From the NCBI GenBank assembly GCA_963790075.1, contig CAWBNG010000008.1, positions 186,001 to 250,000 of the forward strand: 64,000 bases of DNA. The letters run 5' to 3'. Under the pieces are notes generated by a model, which saw only the letters and a list, made by a program, of their open reading frames with translations, was not told the DNA's origin and searched no databases. Below are positions 34,362-42,231 of the stretch, piece by piece; position 1 is the first letter of the stretch, and each line of letters opens with the position of its first letter. The translations under genes were made by a program, and so were the position numbers. This stretch comes from CAYOUV01 sp963790075 (GTDB taxonomy: Bacteria; Chloroflexota; Anaerolineae; Anaerolineales; Villigracilaceae).

Positions 34362-35389
34362 AGGATCACACTGCTGTTGTCGCCGATATTCAGGGACGCC
34401 TCGCGACCGCCGTTCCCCTCGCCTTTGATCTGGCAATCGCGGCCGATCAGAGAGTGGTTCAGGACAGCGCGTTCGATCTCGGTGCCGGCTTCAATGATAC
34501 TGTCCTGGATGACGGCCTGGCTGATCTTGCAATTCTCCGCGACCGAGACGTGCGGCCCGATCACGGCCTGGTTGATCTCAGCGCTGGGGTGGATAAAGAC
34601 CGGGGGTATGATCTCGACTGTTGGGCGGCCCTTGGCCTGGACCGAATTGTCCTGTCCGTGGTCGAGCAGGTAGCGGTTGGTTTCGAACGTGGCTTCGATC
34701 GTGCCAGTATCCAGCCAGACCTCGACGATGTTGGTTCGCATCTGCGCGCCGCCTTCGAGCATGATATTGATCGCATCAACCAGGAAGAATTCATGATTGA
34801 GTTGCACCTTGCGGCGCATTTGTTCCTGGAGCGCGGCGGCCAGTGCCTCGGCGCTCTTGAAATAGTAACACCCAACCACGGCCAGGTTGTTCTCCAACGA
34901 CTGTGGTTTTTCGATCAAGCGTGTGATCCAGCCATCATCCCCGACCTCGGCCACGCCAAAGCGACGCGGATCCGGTACCGGCTTGACCCAGGCCACGCCG
35001 TCGCAAGTCTCGTCTTTAAGGAAGGAAAAATCGGTTTCAATCAGCGTGTCCGAGAAAATCATGATCATCGGGCCGTGCAGGAATTCCCTGGCCAGGTAGA
35101 TGGCGTGCGACTGGCCCTTCATCTCGGTCTGGACAACGTAGTGGGCTTTGAGCTCGGGATAATGTTCAGCCACGAAGGGGGGGATTTGATCCTCGCCCAG
35201 GTGCGGTCCGACGATGAAAACAAATTCGGTGTTGGCCGGGTCAGGCAGGGTCTTGAAAATGTCCATCAAGTGATCAAGGGAGGTCTTGCCTGCCACACCG
35301 ACCAGCGGTTTGGGTTTGCTCCAGGTATGGGGGCGCATGCGCGTACCCCAGCCTGCCATGGGAATGATGATCTTTAATGTTTCAGTCAA
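34358..35389 (-). CDS. Sugar-1-phosphate nucleotidyltransferase with beta-helix C-terminus
   Basis: 343 residues from a TTG at 35389 with GGAGGAG well spaced upstream; the first ATG would cut the nucleotide-binding loop, so TTG is favoured. N-terminal IPMAGWGTRMRPHT..KPK is the NTP-transferase signature. FSDTLI is the metal site, EKPQS the sugar-phosphate region and EVWLDTGTIEA the end of the catalytic domain. The last 90 residues are a left-handed beta-helix of hexapeptide type. It makes an NDP-sugar such as dTDP- or UDP-glucose, with regulation or acetyltransfer by the tail. Confidence 0.9.
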   Translation of the reverse strand: MTETLKIIIPMAGWGTRMRPHTWSKPKPLVGVAGKTSLDHLMDIFKTLPDPANTEFVFIVGPHLGEDQIPPFVAEHYPELKAHYVVQTEMKGQSHAIYLAREFLHGPMIMIFSDTLIETDFSFLKDETCDGVAWVKPVPDPRRFGVAEVGDDGWITRLIEKPQSLENNLAVVGCYYFKSAEALAAALQEQMRRKVQLNHEFFLVDAINIMLEGGAQMRTNIVEVWLDTGTIEATFETNRYLLDHGQDNSVQAKGRPTVEIIPPVFIHPSAEINQAVIGPHVSVAENCKISQAVIQDSIIEAGTEIERAVLNHSLIGRDCQIKGEGNGGREASLNIGDNSSVIL

Positions 35390-35434
35390 AAGCTCCTCCG
35401 TTGGTGAAGGCCTGCATGTCTATTTTACAACAAT

Positions 35435-35459
35435 AAGGGCGTCCAAGCCGGACGCCCTT
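35435..35459 (-). terminator. Hairpin terminator after the O-methyltransferase gene
   Basis: AAGGGCGTCC (35435-35444) and GGACGCCCTT (35450-35459) form a perfect 10-bp stem right after the stop at 35465. The T-run on the minus strand is weak (TTATTGTT). Confidence 0.6.
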
Positions 35460-35464
35460 TGGTG

Positions 35465-36055
35465 TTAGAGCTTGCGCGCCAGCAGTTCCCCCTTGCCAAT
35501 TGGCACGACCAGCGCATCCACGCTTGGGTCGTTCAGTACCTGTTCGATGAATGGCTGCAGCTCGTCGGCGTGGCTGATGACGTTATCCGCGATCAGCAGC
35601 CCGCCGGGAACCATGTTCGGCAGGATCTTCTGGTAGCAATCCTGGTAGACGTCTTTCTCGGCGTCCAGGAAACAAAAGGCGATGTCTTGGTACCGGTCGA
35701 TCAGTGCGCGGGCGTCGCCATGGATCAAATCCAATTGTGACGCAACTCCTGCCAGGCGGAAGGTTTCCTGCGCCAGGGCGATTTTTTCGGGCAGCAGCTC
35801 GAAAGTGGTCAGCCTCTCTCCGCGCAGCTGGCAGGCCAGGCAGAGCCACAGTGAGGAATAGCCGCCGCTGGTGCCGATCTCAAGTACCCGCCCTGCCGGT
35901 GCCGAGGCGCACAGCCAGGCCAGGAATTTGCCCGTCTCAGGCGGGATCTGGCGCAGACGCTGGAGCTTGGGGGTGCCGTCCTGGCGGTCAAGGCGATCGC
36001 GCTGCTCCAGTTCGCGCATGCGCGTCAGGATTGCTTCGGAAATATCGTGAAACAT
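35465..36055 (-). CDS. O-methyltransferase (COMT-like class)
   Basis: 196 residues from the ATG at 36055, with AGGAGG 7 bases upstream. SAM motif I is EIGTSGGYSSLWL (about 55-67), then TFELLPEKIALAQ, a DARALI segment and the metal-site FLDAEKD (about 130). GGLLIADNVI matches the cation-dependent O-methyltransferases (PF01596). It transfers a methyl group to a catechol-like hydroxyl; the substrate is unknown. It lies just before pcrA on the same strand. Confidence 0.9.
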   Translation of the reverse strand: MFHDISEAILTRMRELEQRDRLDRQDGTPKLQRLRQIPPETGKFLAWLCASAPAGRVLEIGTSGGYSSLWLCLACQLRGERLTTFELLPEKIALAQETFRLAGVASQLDLIHGDARALIDRYQDIAFCFLDAEKDVYQDCYQKILPNMVPGGLLIADNVISHADELQPFIEQVLNDPSVDALVVPIGKGELLARKL

Positions 36056-36115
36056 GTGTGCCTCCTTTTCCTTTGTACGAAACGGAAAAATTTCCCCCAA
36101 AATTGCATGCGAGAT

Positions 36116-39100
36116 TTATTTAAGAATGGTCAGGTTGGCCAGCGAAGCGACCAGTCGCTTGATTCCGACCAACTCGAAGGCCACGTCGACAGTTTCGTCA
36201 TCGTCTTCGAGACGGCTGTTGAGCACGATCCCCTCGCCCCAGGCCGCATGCTGGACACGCATCCCGGCGCTGTATTTGGATTCTATAACGGGAGCCGGCT
36301 TGAGCTGATGCGGATTCGCCCAGAACGTATCAGGTGCGGACCTCGAGCGGAAGCTGCGTCCAGTACGGGTTTGGCCGGCCAGCAGTTCGGCGGGAATGTC
36401 ATCCAGGAAACGCGAGGGGAAGGTTTCATCCGACCAGCCGCGTCCGCCGCGCTGCACCGAACGTACCAGGTACAGGCGATCCTTGGCGCGGGTGATACCA
36501 ACGTAGAACAACCGGCGTTCCTCTTCCATCTCCTCGGGTTCGTCGAAAGAGCGGCTGTGCGGCAGGATGCCGTCGTCCAGTCCGACGATGAAGACCACGC
36601 CGAACTCCAGGCCCTTGGCAGCATGCAGGGTCAACAGCGTGGGGGCATTGAGCTCCTCAGGCAAAGTGTCCTGGTCGGAGATCAGGGCCACGTCCTGCAG
36701 GAACTCTTCCAGTGTGCGCTCGGCATATTCCTGGGTCAGGCGGCGCAGCTCCTGCACGTTCTCCCAGCGGTCGCTGCCTTCTTCGGTGTCATCATCAATG
36801 TGCTCGCGGTAGTGGATGTCGCTGGCGACGCGGTCGAAGAGTTCGGTGATGGTCAGGAGCGGGGCGGCTCCGCGCCAGGCTGCCAGGGTTGCGCCGAAGT
36901 CGGACAGGGGCACAACCGCGCGGGAGGAGAACTGCTCCCAGAAGGGCGAATCCGAACCGCGCGCCAGGTCGAGCACGACGGCCGCGGGCGGAATGCCGGC
37001 CTGGCGGGCGATAGTGTGCAGGGACGTCAGGGTCTTGTCGCCGATACCGCGCGGCGGGACATTGATCACGCGGTCCAGGCCGGCCTCGTCTGCCGGGTTG
37101 TGGATCAGGCGCAGGAAAGCGAGGAGATCCTTGACCTCGCGTCGTCCGTAGAAGCGCTGCGCGCCAACCAGGCGGTAGGGCAGGCGCGCCTGCAGGAAAG
37201 CTTCTTCCAGCAGACGGGATTGGGCGTTGGTGCGGTACATCACGGCGCAGTCGCCAGGTTCCACTTTTTCACCCGCCACCAGCTGGGCGATGGTGTCCAC
37301 TACAAAGGAGGCCTCCGCATAATCATCCGGCGCTTCATAATAGAAAAGCTTCTCGCCCTGTCCGCGCTCGGTGAACAGGCGTTTGCGGCGGCGGTGCGAA
37401 CTGCGGTCGATCACCGCCATGGCCGCGTTGAGGATCGTCTGTTTGGAGCGGTAATTCTGCTCGAGCAGGATGACCTGGGCCTTGGGGTAATCCTGCTCGA
37501 AACGCTGAACGTTGCGCCAGTCCGCGCCGCGCCAGCGATAGATCGAGTTGTGGACGACGACCCCGCCTGCAATGTAATTGTGAAGGTTGTCTACTTCAAA
37601 GTCGTAAACCTCTCCGTCATAAGGCTCACGGCAAACATCGGTGACGATGTCTTCATTAATATGGCCATCTTTTTCAATTGCTACCAGCATGGATGGGTGC
37701 AATTGGCTGACGGGCATCAGAGAATAACGAGGCGCAATCGCTGCCTGATCTTTGTCCACCAGAAAAGCGCCAACGACAATTTCTGCATCTCCAGCTGCCT
37801 GGCTTAGCCGCTTTGTGGCCTCTTGAATATCAGCGTATTGCAGGCGATTAATGGCCACCCTCCAGTTTTGGCGACTGCGGATGCGAGGATTGTATCCGAG
37901 CGCTCTCAGCCTTTTAGCTAGTTTCGGATCGCTGCTCCATAGGTCCACACGATGGGCGTGCCATGGAGATTGTTCGGTCTGCCGTCCATCGCCGAAGAAC
38001 CGCAAATTCACCACATTCCGGAAGGTCCCCTGTGGAATGTGGTGCGGGTAATTTGGGTTTATCTCCAGGTCGTCGAAAAGCCGTTGAGCGTTTGCAGTCG
38101 TGTTAATCTCGGCATAGAGCCGGTCGATGCAATCCTGTGATATGCGCATTCGCCGGCTGCGTACATGGAAAACTGTGGTAGGGATGCCATACTTAAATGC
38201 GTAATAAGATTCCCAGAAAAAAGCCTCTTCCCGATTTGAGCAGACTTTCAATATCCAGATCTTATGCGCGTTCTCCTGGTTGCTGCGAATCTTCAATCCA
38301 ATTTGCAGGTCTGGTTTCACACCATCACTGCGTGCATGGGATGCAGTACCGATCCGATAGCCCTTGTCCTTGCGATACATCAGGTAAACGTAATGCAGAC
38401 CAGTGTTCAAGCCGAGCCTGGTGAATATAATGTGATTGGGTGTTGCACGGAAAGTATGTCCGCTTTGGGTGGTCACGCGAACCAGTTCACCGTGGTAGGG
38501 GCGTTTCCCAACGTGATTGATGTGTGCCGGCAGGGTGGAGCCGCGTCCACTGGCGGCGAGCACTAATTCTCCGGCGCGCAAAGCTTCGATGGACTTTTTG
38601 CCATTCGGTGTGTGGATGTCTGTACCTGCCGGAAAGCACTGATCCGGGTCGCCCACCACGAAAATGTTGTGGTGGATTGACGCCAGGTGTTTGATCAGCA
38701 CGTACTGCGCCAGGTTGGTATCCTGGAACTCGTCTACCAGGACATGTACGAAGCGCTGGGCATACTTCTCGCGCACCTCGGGTTGATCTTCCAGCAGGCG
38801 GGCGGTCCACAGCAGCAGGTCGTCGAAATCGACTGCGTTGCTGGCAATCAGGCGCTTCTGGTACAGCTCATAGACGCGCTTGACAACTTCATCGCGATAG
38901 GTATTGGTCGGGTAATCGTCCGGCCCGAGCAGGTCGTTCTTGGCGTTCGAGATGGCGGCGTGGATGCTGTGCGGCCGGTAAAGTTTTTCGTTCAGGTTGA
39001 GCTCGCGAATGGCCCCCTTGACGAGGCTCAACTGGTCATCGCTGTCGTAAATCACAAAATTTGTATCAAAAGGTAAAAGATCCGTTTCCCGCCGCAGGAT

Positions 39101-39382
39101 GCGGGCGCAGGTGGCGTGGAAGGTGCCCAACATCATGCCCTGCGTATACTGCTCACCGAGCAGCGCGGCGACACGTTTTTCCATTTCCCGAGCGGCCTTG
39201 TTCGTGAAGGTGACGGCCAGGATTTGATACGGACGGATGCCCTGGTGAGCGATCAAATAGGCGATGCGCTGGGTCAGTACGCGGGTCTTGCCCGACCCGG
39301 GGCCTGCCAGCACTAAAACAGGCCCATCACCTGCTGTGACGGCCTGTCGTTGTTGGGGATTAAGAATGTCGAGAAAATCCAC
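36116..39382 (-). CDS. pcrA: ATP-dependent DNA helicase PcrA/UvrD with in-frame intein
   Basis: 1088 residues as a precursor: a 724-residue helicase interrupted by a 364-residue intein after residue 248. Helicase motifs are Walker A GPGSGKT (27-33), TFTNKAA, VDEFQDTN (motif II), GDPDQ then SIYRWRGAD after the intein (motif III), YRTNAQSR, TLHAAKGLEF (motif V) and GITRAK (motif VI). The C-terminal tail (about 1000-1088) is beta-rich and typical of PcrA. The start is GTG with GGAGTAAC upstream; no ATG is nearby. It unwinds DNA in repair and in plasmid and recombination control. The intein must excise for activity because it splits motif III. Confidence 0.96.
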   Translation of the reverse strand: MDFLDILNPQQRQAVTAGDGPVLVLAGPGSGKTRVLTQRIAYLIAHQGIRPYQILAVTFTNKAAREMEKRVAALLGEQYTQGMMLGTFHATCARILRRETDLLPFDTNFVIYDSDDQLSLVKGAIRELNLNEKLYRPHSIHAAISNAKNDLLGPDDYPTNTYRDEVVKRVYELYQKRLIASNAVDFDDLLLWTARLLEDQPEVREKYAQRFVHVLVDEFQDTNLAQYVLIKHLASIHHNIFVVGDPDQCFPAGTDIHTPNGKKSIEALRAGELVLAASGRGSTLPAHINHVGKRPYHGELVRVTTQSGHTFRATPNHIIFTRLGLNTGLHYVYLMYRKDKGYRIGTASHARSDGVKPDLQIGLKIRSNQENAHKIWILKVCSNREEAFFWESYYAFKYGIPTTVFHVRSRRMRISQDCIDRLYAEINTTANAQRLFDDLEINPNYPHHIPQGTFRNVVNLRFFGDGRQTEQSPWHAHRVDLWSSDPKLAKRLRALGYNPRIRSRQNWRVAINRLQYADIQEATKRLSQAAGDAEIVVGAFLVDKDQAAIAPRYSLMPVSQLHPSMLVAIEKDGHINEDIVTDVCREPYDGEVYDFEVDNLHNYIAGGVVVHNSIYRWRGADWRNVQRFEQDYPKAQVILLEQNYRSKQTILNAAMAVIDRSSHRRRKRLFTERGQGEKLFYYEAPDDYAEASFVVDTIAQLVAGEKVEPGDCAVMYRTNAQSRLLEEAFLQARLPYRLVGAQRFYGRREVKDLLAFLRLIHNPADEAGLDRVINVPPRGIGDKTLTSLHTIARQAGIPPAAVVLDLARGSDSPFWEQFSSRAVVPLSDFGATLAAWRGAAPLLTITELFDRVASDIHYREHIDDDTEEGSDRWENVQELRRLTQEYAERTLEEFLQDVALISDQDTLPEELNAPTLLTLHAAKGLEFGVVFIVGLDDGILPHSRSFDEPEEMEEERRLFYVGITRAKDRLYLVRSVQRGGRGWSDETFPSRFLDDIPAELLAGQTRTGRSFRSRSAPDTFWANPHQLKPAPVIESKYSAGMRVQHAAWGEGIVLNSRLEDDDETVDVAFELVGIKRLVASLANLTILK
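37547..38638 (-). mobile_element. Intein in pcrA, with GIY-YIG-like insert
   Basis: 364 residues inserted exactly between the Gln and the Ser of the GDPDQ-SIY motif III. It begins with Cys (block A CFPAGTDIHTPNG), has block B RATPNHII, block F GEVYDFEVDNLHNYIAGG and block G VVVHN, followed by extein Ser. These are all the splicing elements, so it should splice by the Cys1/Asn/+1 Ser route. The central insert (about intein residues 80-160) reads YVYLM..GYRIG, with Arg103 and Glu143 placed as in GIY-YIG nucleases. No LAGLIDADG or HNH motif is evident. The rest of the insert (about 160-320) is unassigned. Confidence 0.88.
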
Positions 39383-39427
39383 GTTACTCCATGATTGTGG
39401 TGACGGACCGCGTCTGCTGCTTGCCGG

Positions 39428-39820
39428 CTATTTTAGTTCTGAAGTGCAGTTGGGACAGCGAGTGGCCTGGATTGCAATGGTCGTGTAGCAGTAAGGGCAT
39501 TCCTTCGTGACAAACTCGGCAGCGGGGGGTTCTGGTTTCTGGAAATTATTGATGAAGCGCAGCATCAGGAAGATCACGAAGGCGATGATGACGAAGTCGA
39601 CCACAGCTTGAATGAAGGCGCCGTAGGCGATGCTGGCGTTACCCACAGTGATGGCGAGACCGCTGAAGTTGATCCCACCAATGACCAGGCCGATCAAAGG
39701 CATCAGGATGTCGCTGACTAACGAGGAAATGATCTTGCCAAATGCCCCGCCGATGATTACCGCGACTGCCAAGTCTACCACATTGCCGCGTATGGCAAAT
39801 TCCTTAAATTCCTTTAGCAT
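39428..39820 (-). CDS. mscL: Large-conductance mechanosensitive channel with zinc-ribbon tail
   Basis: 130 residues. The MscL signature is clear: FKEFAIRGNVVDLAVAVIIG (N-terminal helix and first membrane helix), a periplasmic loop, then a second membrane helix (VVDFVIIAFVIFLMLRF) and the PPAAEF linker. Instead of the usual short cytoplasmic helix it ends in CPYC...CPNC, a zinc ribbon of about 20 residues. MscL opens under membrane tension to release solutes during osmotic downshock. The tail may tether the channel or stabilise the pentamer. AAGGAGAG precedes the ATG. Confidence 0.95.
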   Translation of the reverse strand: MLKEFKEFAIRGNVVDLAVAVIIGGAFGKIISSLVSDILMPLIGLVIGGINFSGLAITVGNASIAYGAFIQAVVDFVIIAFVIFLMLRFINNFQKPEPPAAEFVTKECPYCYTTIAIQATRCPNCTSELK

Positions 39821-40148
39821 CTCTCTCCTTGGTTAATTTGATGAGGATAGTCTGATTCTAATGTCTTGATAAGGGCCTGTCAACGCAAAGGCTGTTCCAT
39901 TTATTATTTAACTCACCAGAGAATGATGACAAATACCCCTCTCCAGAATGGTTGTCGATACCTACCTACTCCACTATAATGAAAAGACGCCGATGTTCTT
40001 TTTTGTTAATTCCCTGCAGCATGCCATAATTGACGGTCTCTTGAATTAGTGTATAATCTTTATGCTTTTCGCGTTGATCTAGGAGAAGCTTGGAAGGTTG
40101 GCTTGGTTTCGGCAACCTTTCTGATAAAAAACTCAATTAGGATTGCAG
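39821..40148 (+). promoter_or_regulatory. Leader of the first peptide ABC operon with two tandem promoters and a hairpin
   Basis: 328 bases without a gene. Promoter one: TTGTCG (39952-39957), 17 bases, TATAAT (39975-39980). Promoter two: TTGACG (40030-40035), 16 bases, TATAAT (40052-40057). A hairpin AAGGTTG (40094-40100) with CAACCTT (40113-40119) lies in the leader before the ATG at 40149. No operator repeat is obvious. Confidence 0.65.
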
Positions 40149-41138
40149 ATGCCCAATCAGTTACTTAATGTTCAGGGCCTCGAAACCCACTTCCAAACGC
40201 GCGAAGGAGTTGTCCATGCAGTCAACGGTGTCTCCTTCACCCTTAATGAAGGCGAGACGGTTGGATTGGTTGGAGAGAGCGGATGCGGAAAAAGCGTTTC
40301 GATGCTTTCAGTGCTCCGACTGATTCCCACGCCACCTGGAAAGATTGTGGCCGGTTCCGCAGTTTTTAGGGGACAAGATTTACTAAAGATGGCAGAAGAT
40401 GAGATCCGCAATGTACGCGGCTCTCAAATCAGCATGGTCTTTCAAGACCCAATGACATCCTTTAACCCAGTGCTGACGATTGGCCGACAGGTCGCAGAGC
40501 CGTTGGAAATTCATCTTGGAATGTCCAAAGAGCAGGCCAGGGACCGTGTCGTGGAATTGCTCGAGATGGTGGGCATTCCGAATTCGCGAGAACGGTTAAA
40601 TGATTATCCACATCAATTTTCAGGCGGTATGCGTCAGCGCGTAATGATCGCGATGGCGCTGGCTTGCAACCCCCAGGTGCTGATTGCAGACGAACCCACC
40701 ACGGCGTTGGATGTCACCATTCAGGCGCAAATTGTGGAGCTGGTCAAGCGTTTGCGAGATGAACTGGGCATGGCGATCATTTGGATTACGCATGACCTGG
40801 GGATCATAGCTGGAATGGCGCAGCGCGTCATCGTTATGTATGGTGGTTACTTCATTGAAGAAGCACAGGTCAAAGAGCTGTATGCTAATCCGCAACACCC
40901 CTACACGATGGGGTTGTTGGGCAGCCTGCCGCGCTTGGACCTGGATCAGAAGAAACGCCTGGTTTCAATCGATGGCTTACCGCCAACCTTGATGGAAAAA
41001 CCACAATACTGTCCGTTTGCGCCGCGCTGCAAGTTTGCGATTGAACGTTGCTGGAATGAGAATCCGGTACTGGAGACGCTCACGCCGGATCACCGCGTGG
41101 CTTGTTGGGTTGACATCAAAACTGGGAGAGCGCGCTAA
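40149..41138 (+). CDS. dppD: Oligopeptide ABC transporter ATP-binding protein (DppD-like)
   Basis: 329 residues from the ATG at 40149. Walker A GESGCGKSV (about 40-48), signature FSGGMRQRV and Walker B IADEPTTALD are intact, with THDLG for the switch His. The C-terminal oligo_HPY extension has four Cys (CPFAPRC, then ERCW and VACW), the pattern that binds a 4Fe-4S cluster in characterised DppD and OppD proteins. It powers peptide import with the downstream DppF. It overlaps dppF by one base and is the first gene of the operon. Confidence 0.95.
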   Translation: MPNQLLNVQGLETHFQTREGVVHAVNGVSFTLNEGETVGLVGESGCGKSVSMLSVLRLIPTPPGKIVAGSAVFRGQDLLKMAEDEIRNVRGSQISMVFQDPMTSFNPVLTIGRQVAEPLEIHLGMSKEQARDRVVELLEMVGIPNSRERLNDYPHQFSGGMRQRVMIAMALACNPQVLIADEPTTALDVTIQAQIVELVKRLRDELGMAIIWITHDLGIIAGMAQRVIVMYGGYFIEEAQVKELYANPQHPYTMGLLGSLPRLDLDQKKRLVSIDGLPPTLMEKPQYCPFAPRCKFAIERCWNENPVLETLTPDHRVACWVDIKTGRAR

Positions 41139-42130
41139 TGGCTTCTGACGAAATTTTGCTGCGCGTTGAAAATCTGGTCAAGTATTTCCCCATTACGCAG
41201 GGAATTATTGTTCAAAAACAGGTCGGCGCCGTCCATGCCGTGGATGGTGTGACATTCGACGTCAGGCGTGGCGAGACGTTGGGTCTGGTAGGCGAATCGG
41301 GGTGCGGCAAGTCCACCACAGGTCGGACTATCCTGCAATTGTATCGCCCGACTTCCGGATCGGTCATCTTCGATGGGGTCGATCTGGTCCAGCTGAAGGG
41401 TGAAGATCTGCGCAAAATGCGCCGGAAGATGCAGATGATCTTCCAGGATCCGTATGCCAGCCTGAATCCGCGTATGACCGTGGGTGAGATTATCGGCGAG
41501 CCCTTGATCATTCATAATGTGGCCAAGGGCAGGGAAGTCCAGGAGCGTGTTGAAAGCCTGCTGGAACTGGTTGGTCTCAACCCGGCTTTTGAGAACCGCT
41601 ATCCGCACGAGTTCTCAGGCGGCCAGCGCCAACGTATTGGTGTAGCCCGCGCCCTGGCGTTGCAACCCGAACTGATTATCTGCGACGAGCCTATCTCAGC
41701 CCTGGATGTTTCGATTCAGGCGCAGGTGGTCAATCTGCTGGAAGACCTGCAAAAGCAGTTCAACCTGACCTATTTGTTCATTGCACATGATCTCTCCATG
41801 GTGCGCCACATCAGCAACCGCGTAGCGGTGATGTACCTGGGCATTATCGTAGAGATAGCGAACCGCAAGGAATTGTATGCCGATCCATTGCATCCGTATA
41901 CGCAGGCTTTACTTTCAGCTGTGCCTATTCCGGATCCGGTGGTCGAGGAGGAGCGCCAGCGCATCATCCTGCAAGGAGATGTGCCTTCCCCGGTAAATCC
42001 GCCTTCCGGATGTCATTTCCGCACCCGGTGCGCTTTTGCAAAAGAAATTTGTGCGGAACAGAAACCGGAATGGCGTGAAATAAAACCAGATCATTTCGTT
42101 GCTTGTCATTTCGTTGAAGATTGGATGTAA
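41138..42130 (+). CDS. dppF: Oligopeptide ABC transporter ATP-binding protein (DppF-like)
   Basis: 330 residues. It has Walker A GESGCGKSTTG, signature FSGGQRQRIG and Walker B ICDEPISALD. The C-terminal Cys set is GCHFRTRC, KEICAE and VACHF, again four residues for a possible 4Fe-4S cluster. It pairs with DppD as the second ATPase. The stop of dppD overlaps its ATG. The adjacent receptor and permeases DppB and DppC complete the transporter. Confidence 0.95.
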   Translation: MASDEILLRVENLVKYFPITQGIIVQKQVGAVHAVDGVTFDVRRGETLGLVGESGCGKSTTGRTILQLYRPTSGSVIFDGVDLVQLKGEDLRKMRRKMQMIFQDPYASLNPRMTVGEIIGEPLIIHNVAKGREVQERVESLLELVGLNPAFENRYPHEFSGGQRQRIGVARALALQPELIICDEPISALDVSIQAQVVNLLEDLQKQFNLTYLFIAHDLSMVRHISNRVAVMYLGIIVEIANRKELYADPLHPYTQALLSAVPIPDPVVEEERQRIILQGDVPSPVNPPSGCHFRTRCAFAKEICAEQKPEWREIKPDHFVACHFVEDWM

Positions 42131-42231
42131 TGGTCAATCGAGAGGAGGTGGTTGCTCGGCAGTAAATAATATTTTTCCACAAGCACGAAGACGACTTAAA
42201 AACCCTTAAATATGTAAGGAGGAGAAACACA

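Noticed and set aside
36047..37807. Long plus-strand ORF of 586 codons opposite pcrA
   Set aside because: It overlaps pcrA and part of its intein on the other strand. It lacks family motifs and its composition is that of an antisense frame.
37547..38638. Possible insertion sequence interrupting pcrA
   Set aside because: It is in frame, has splice blocks, and lacks terminal repeats or a transposase. An intein explains it fully.
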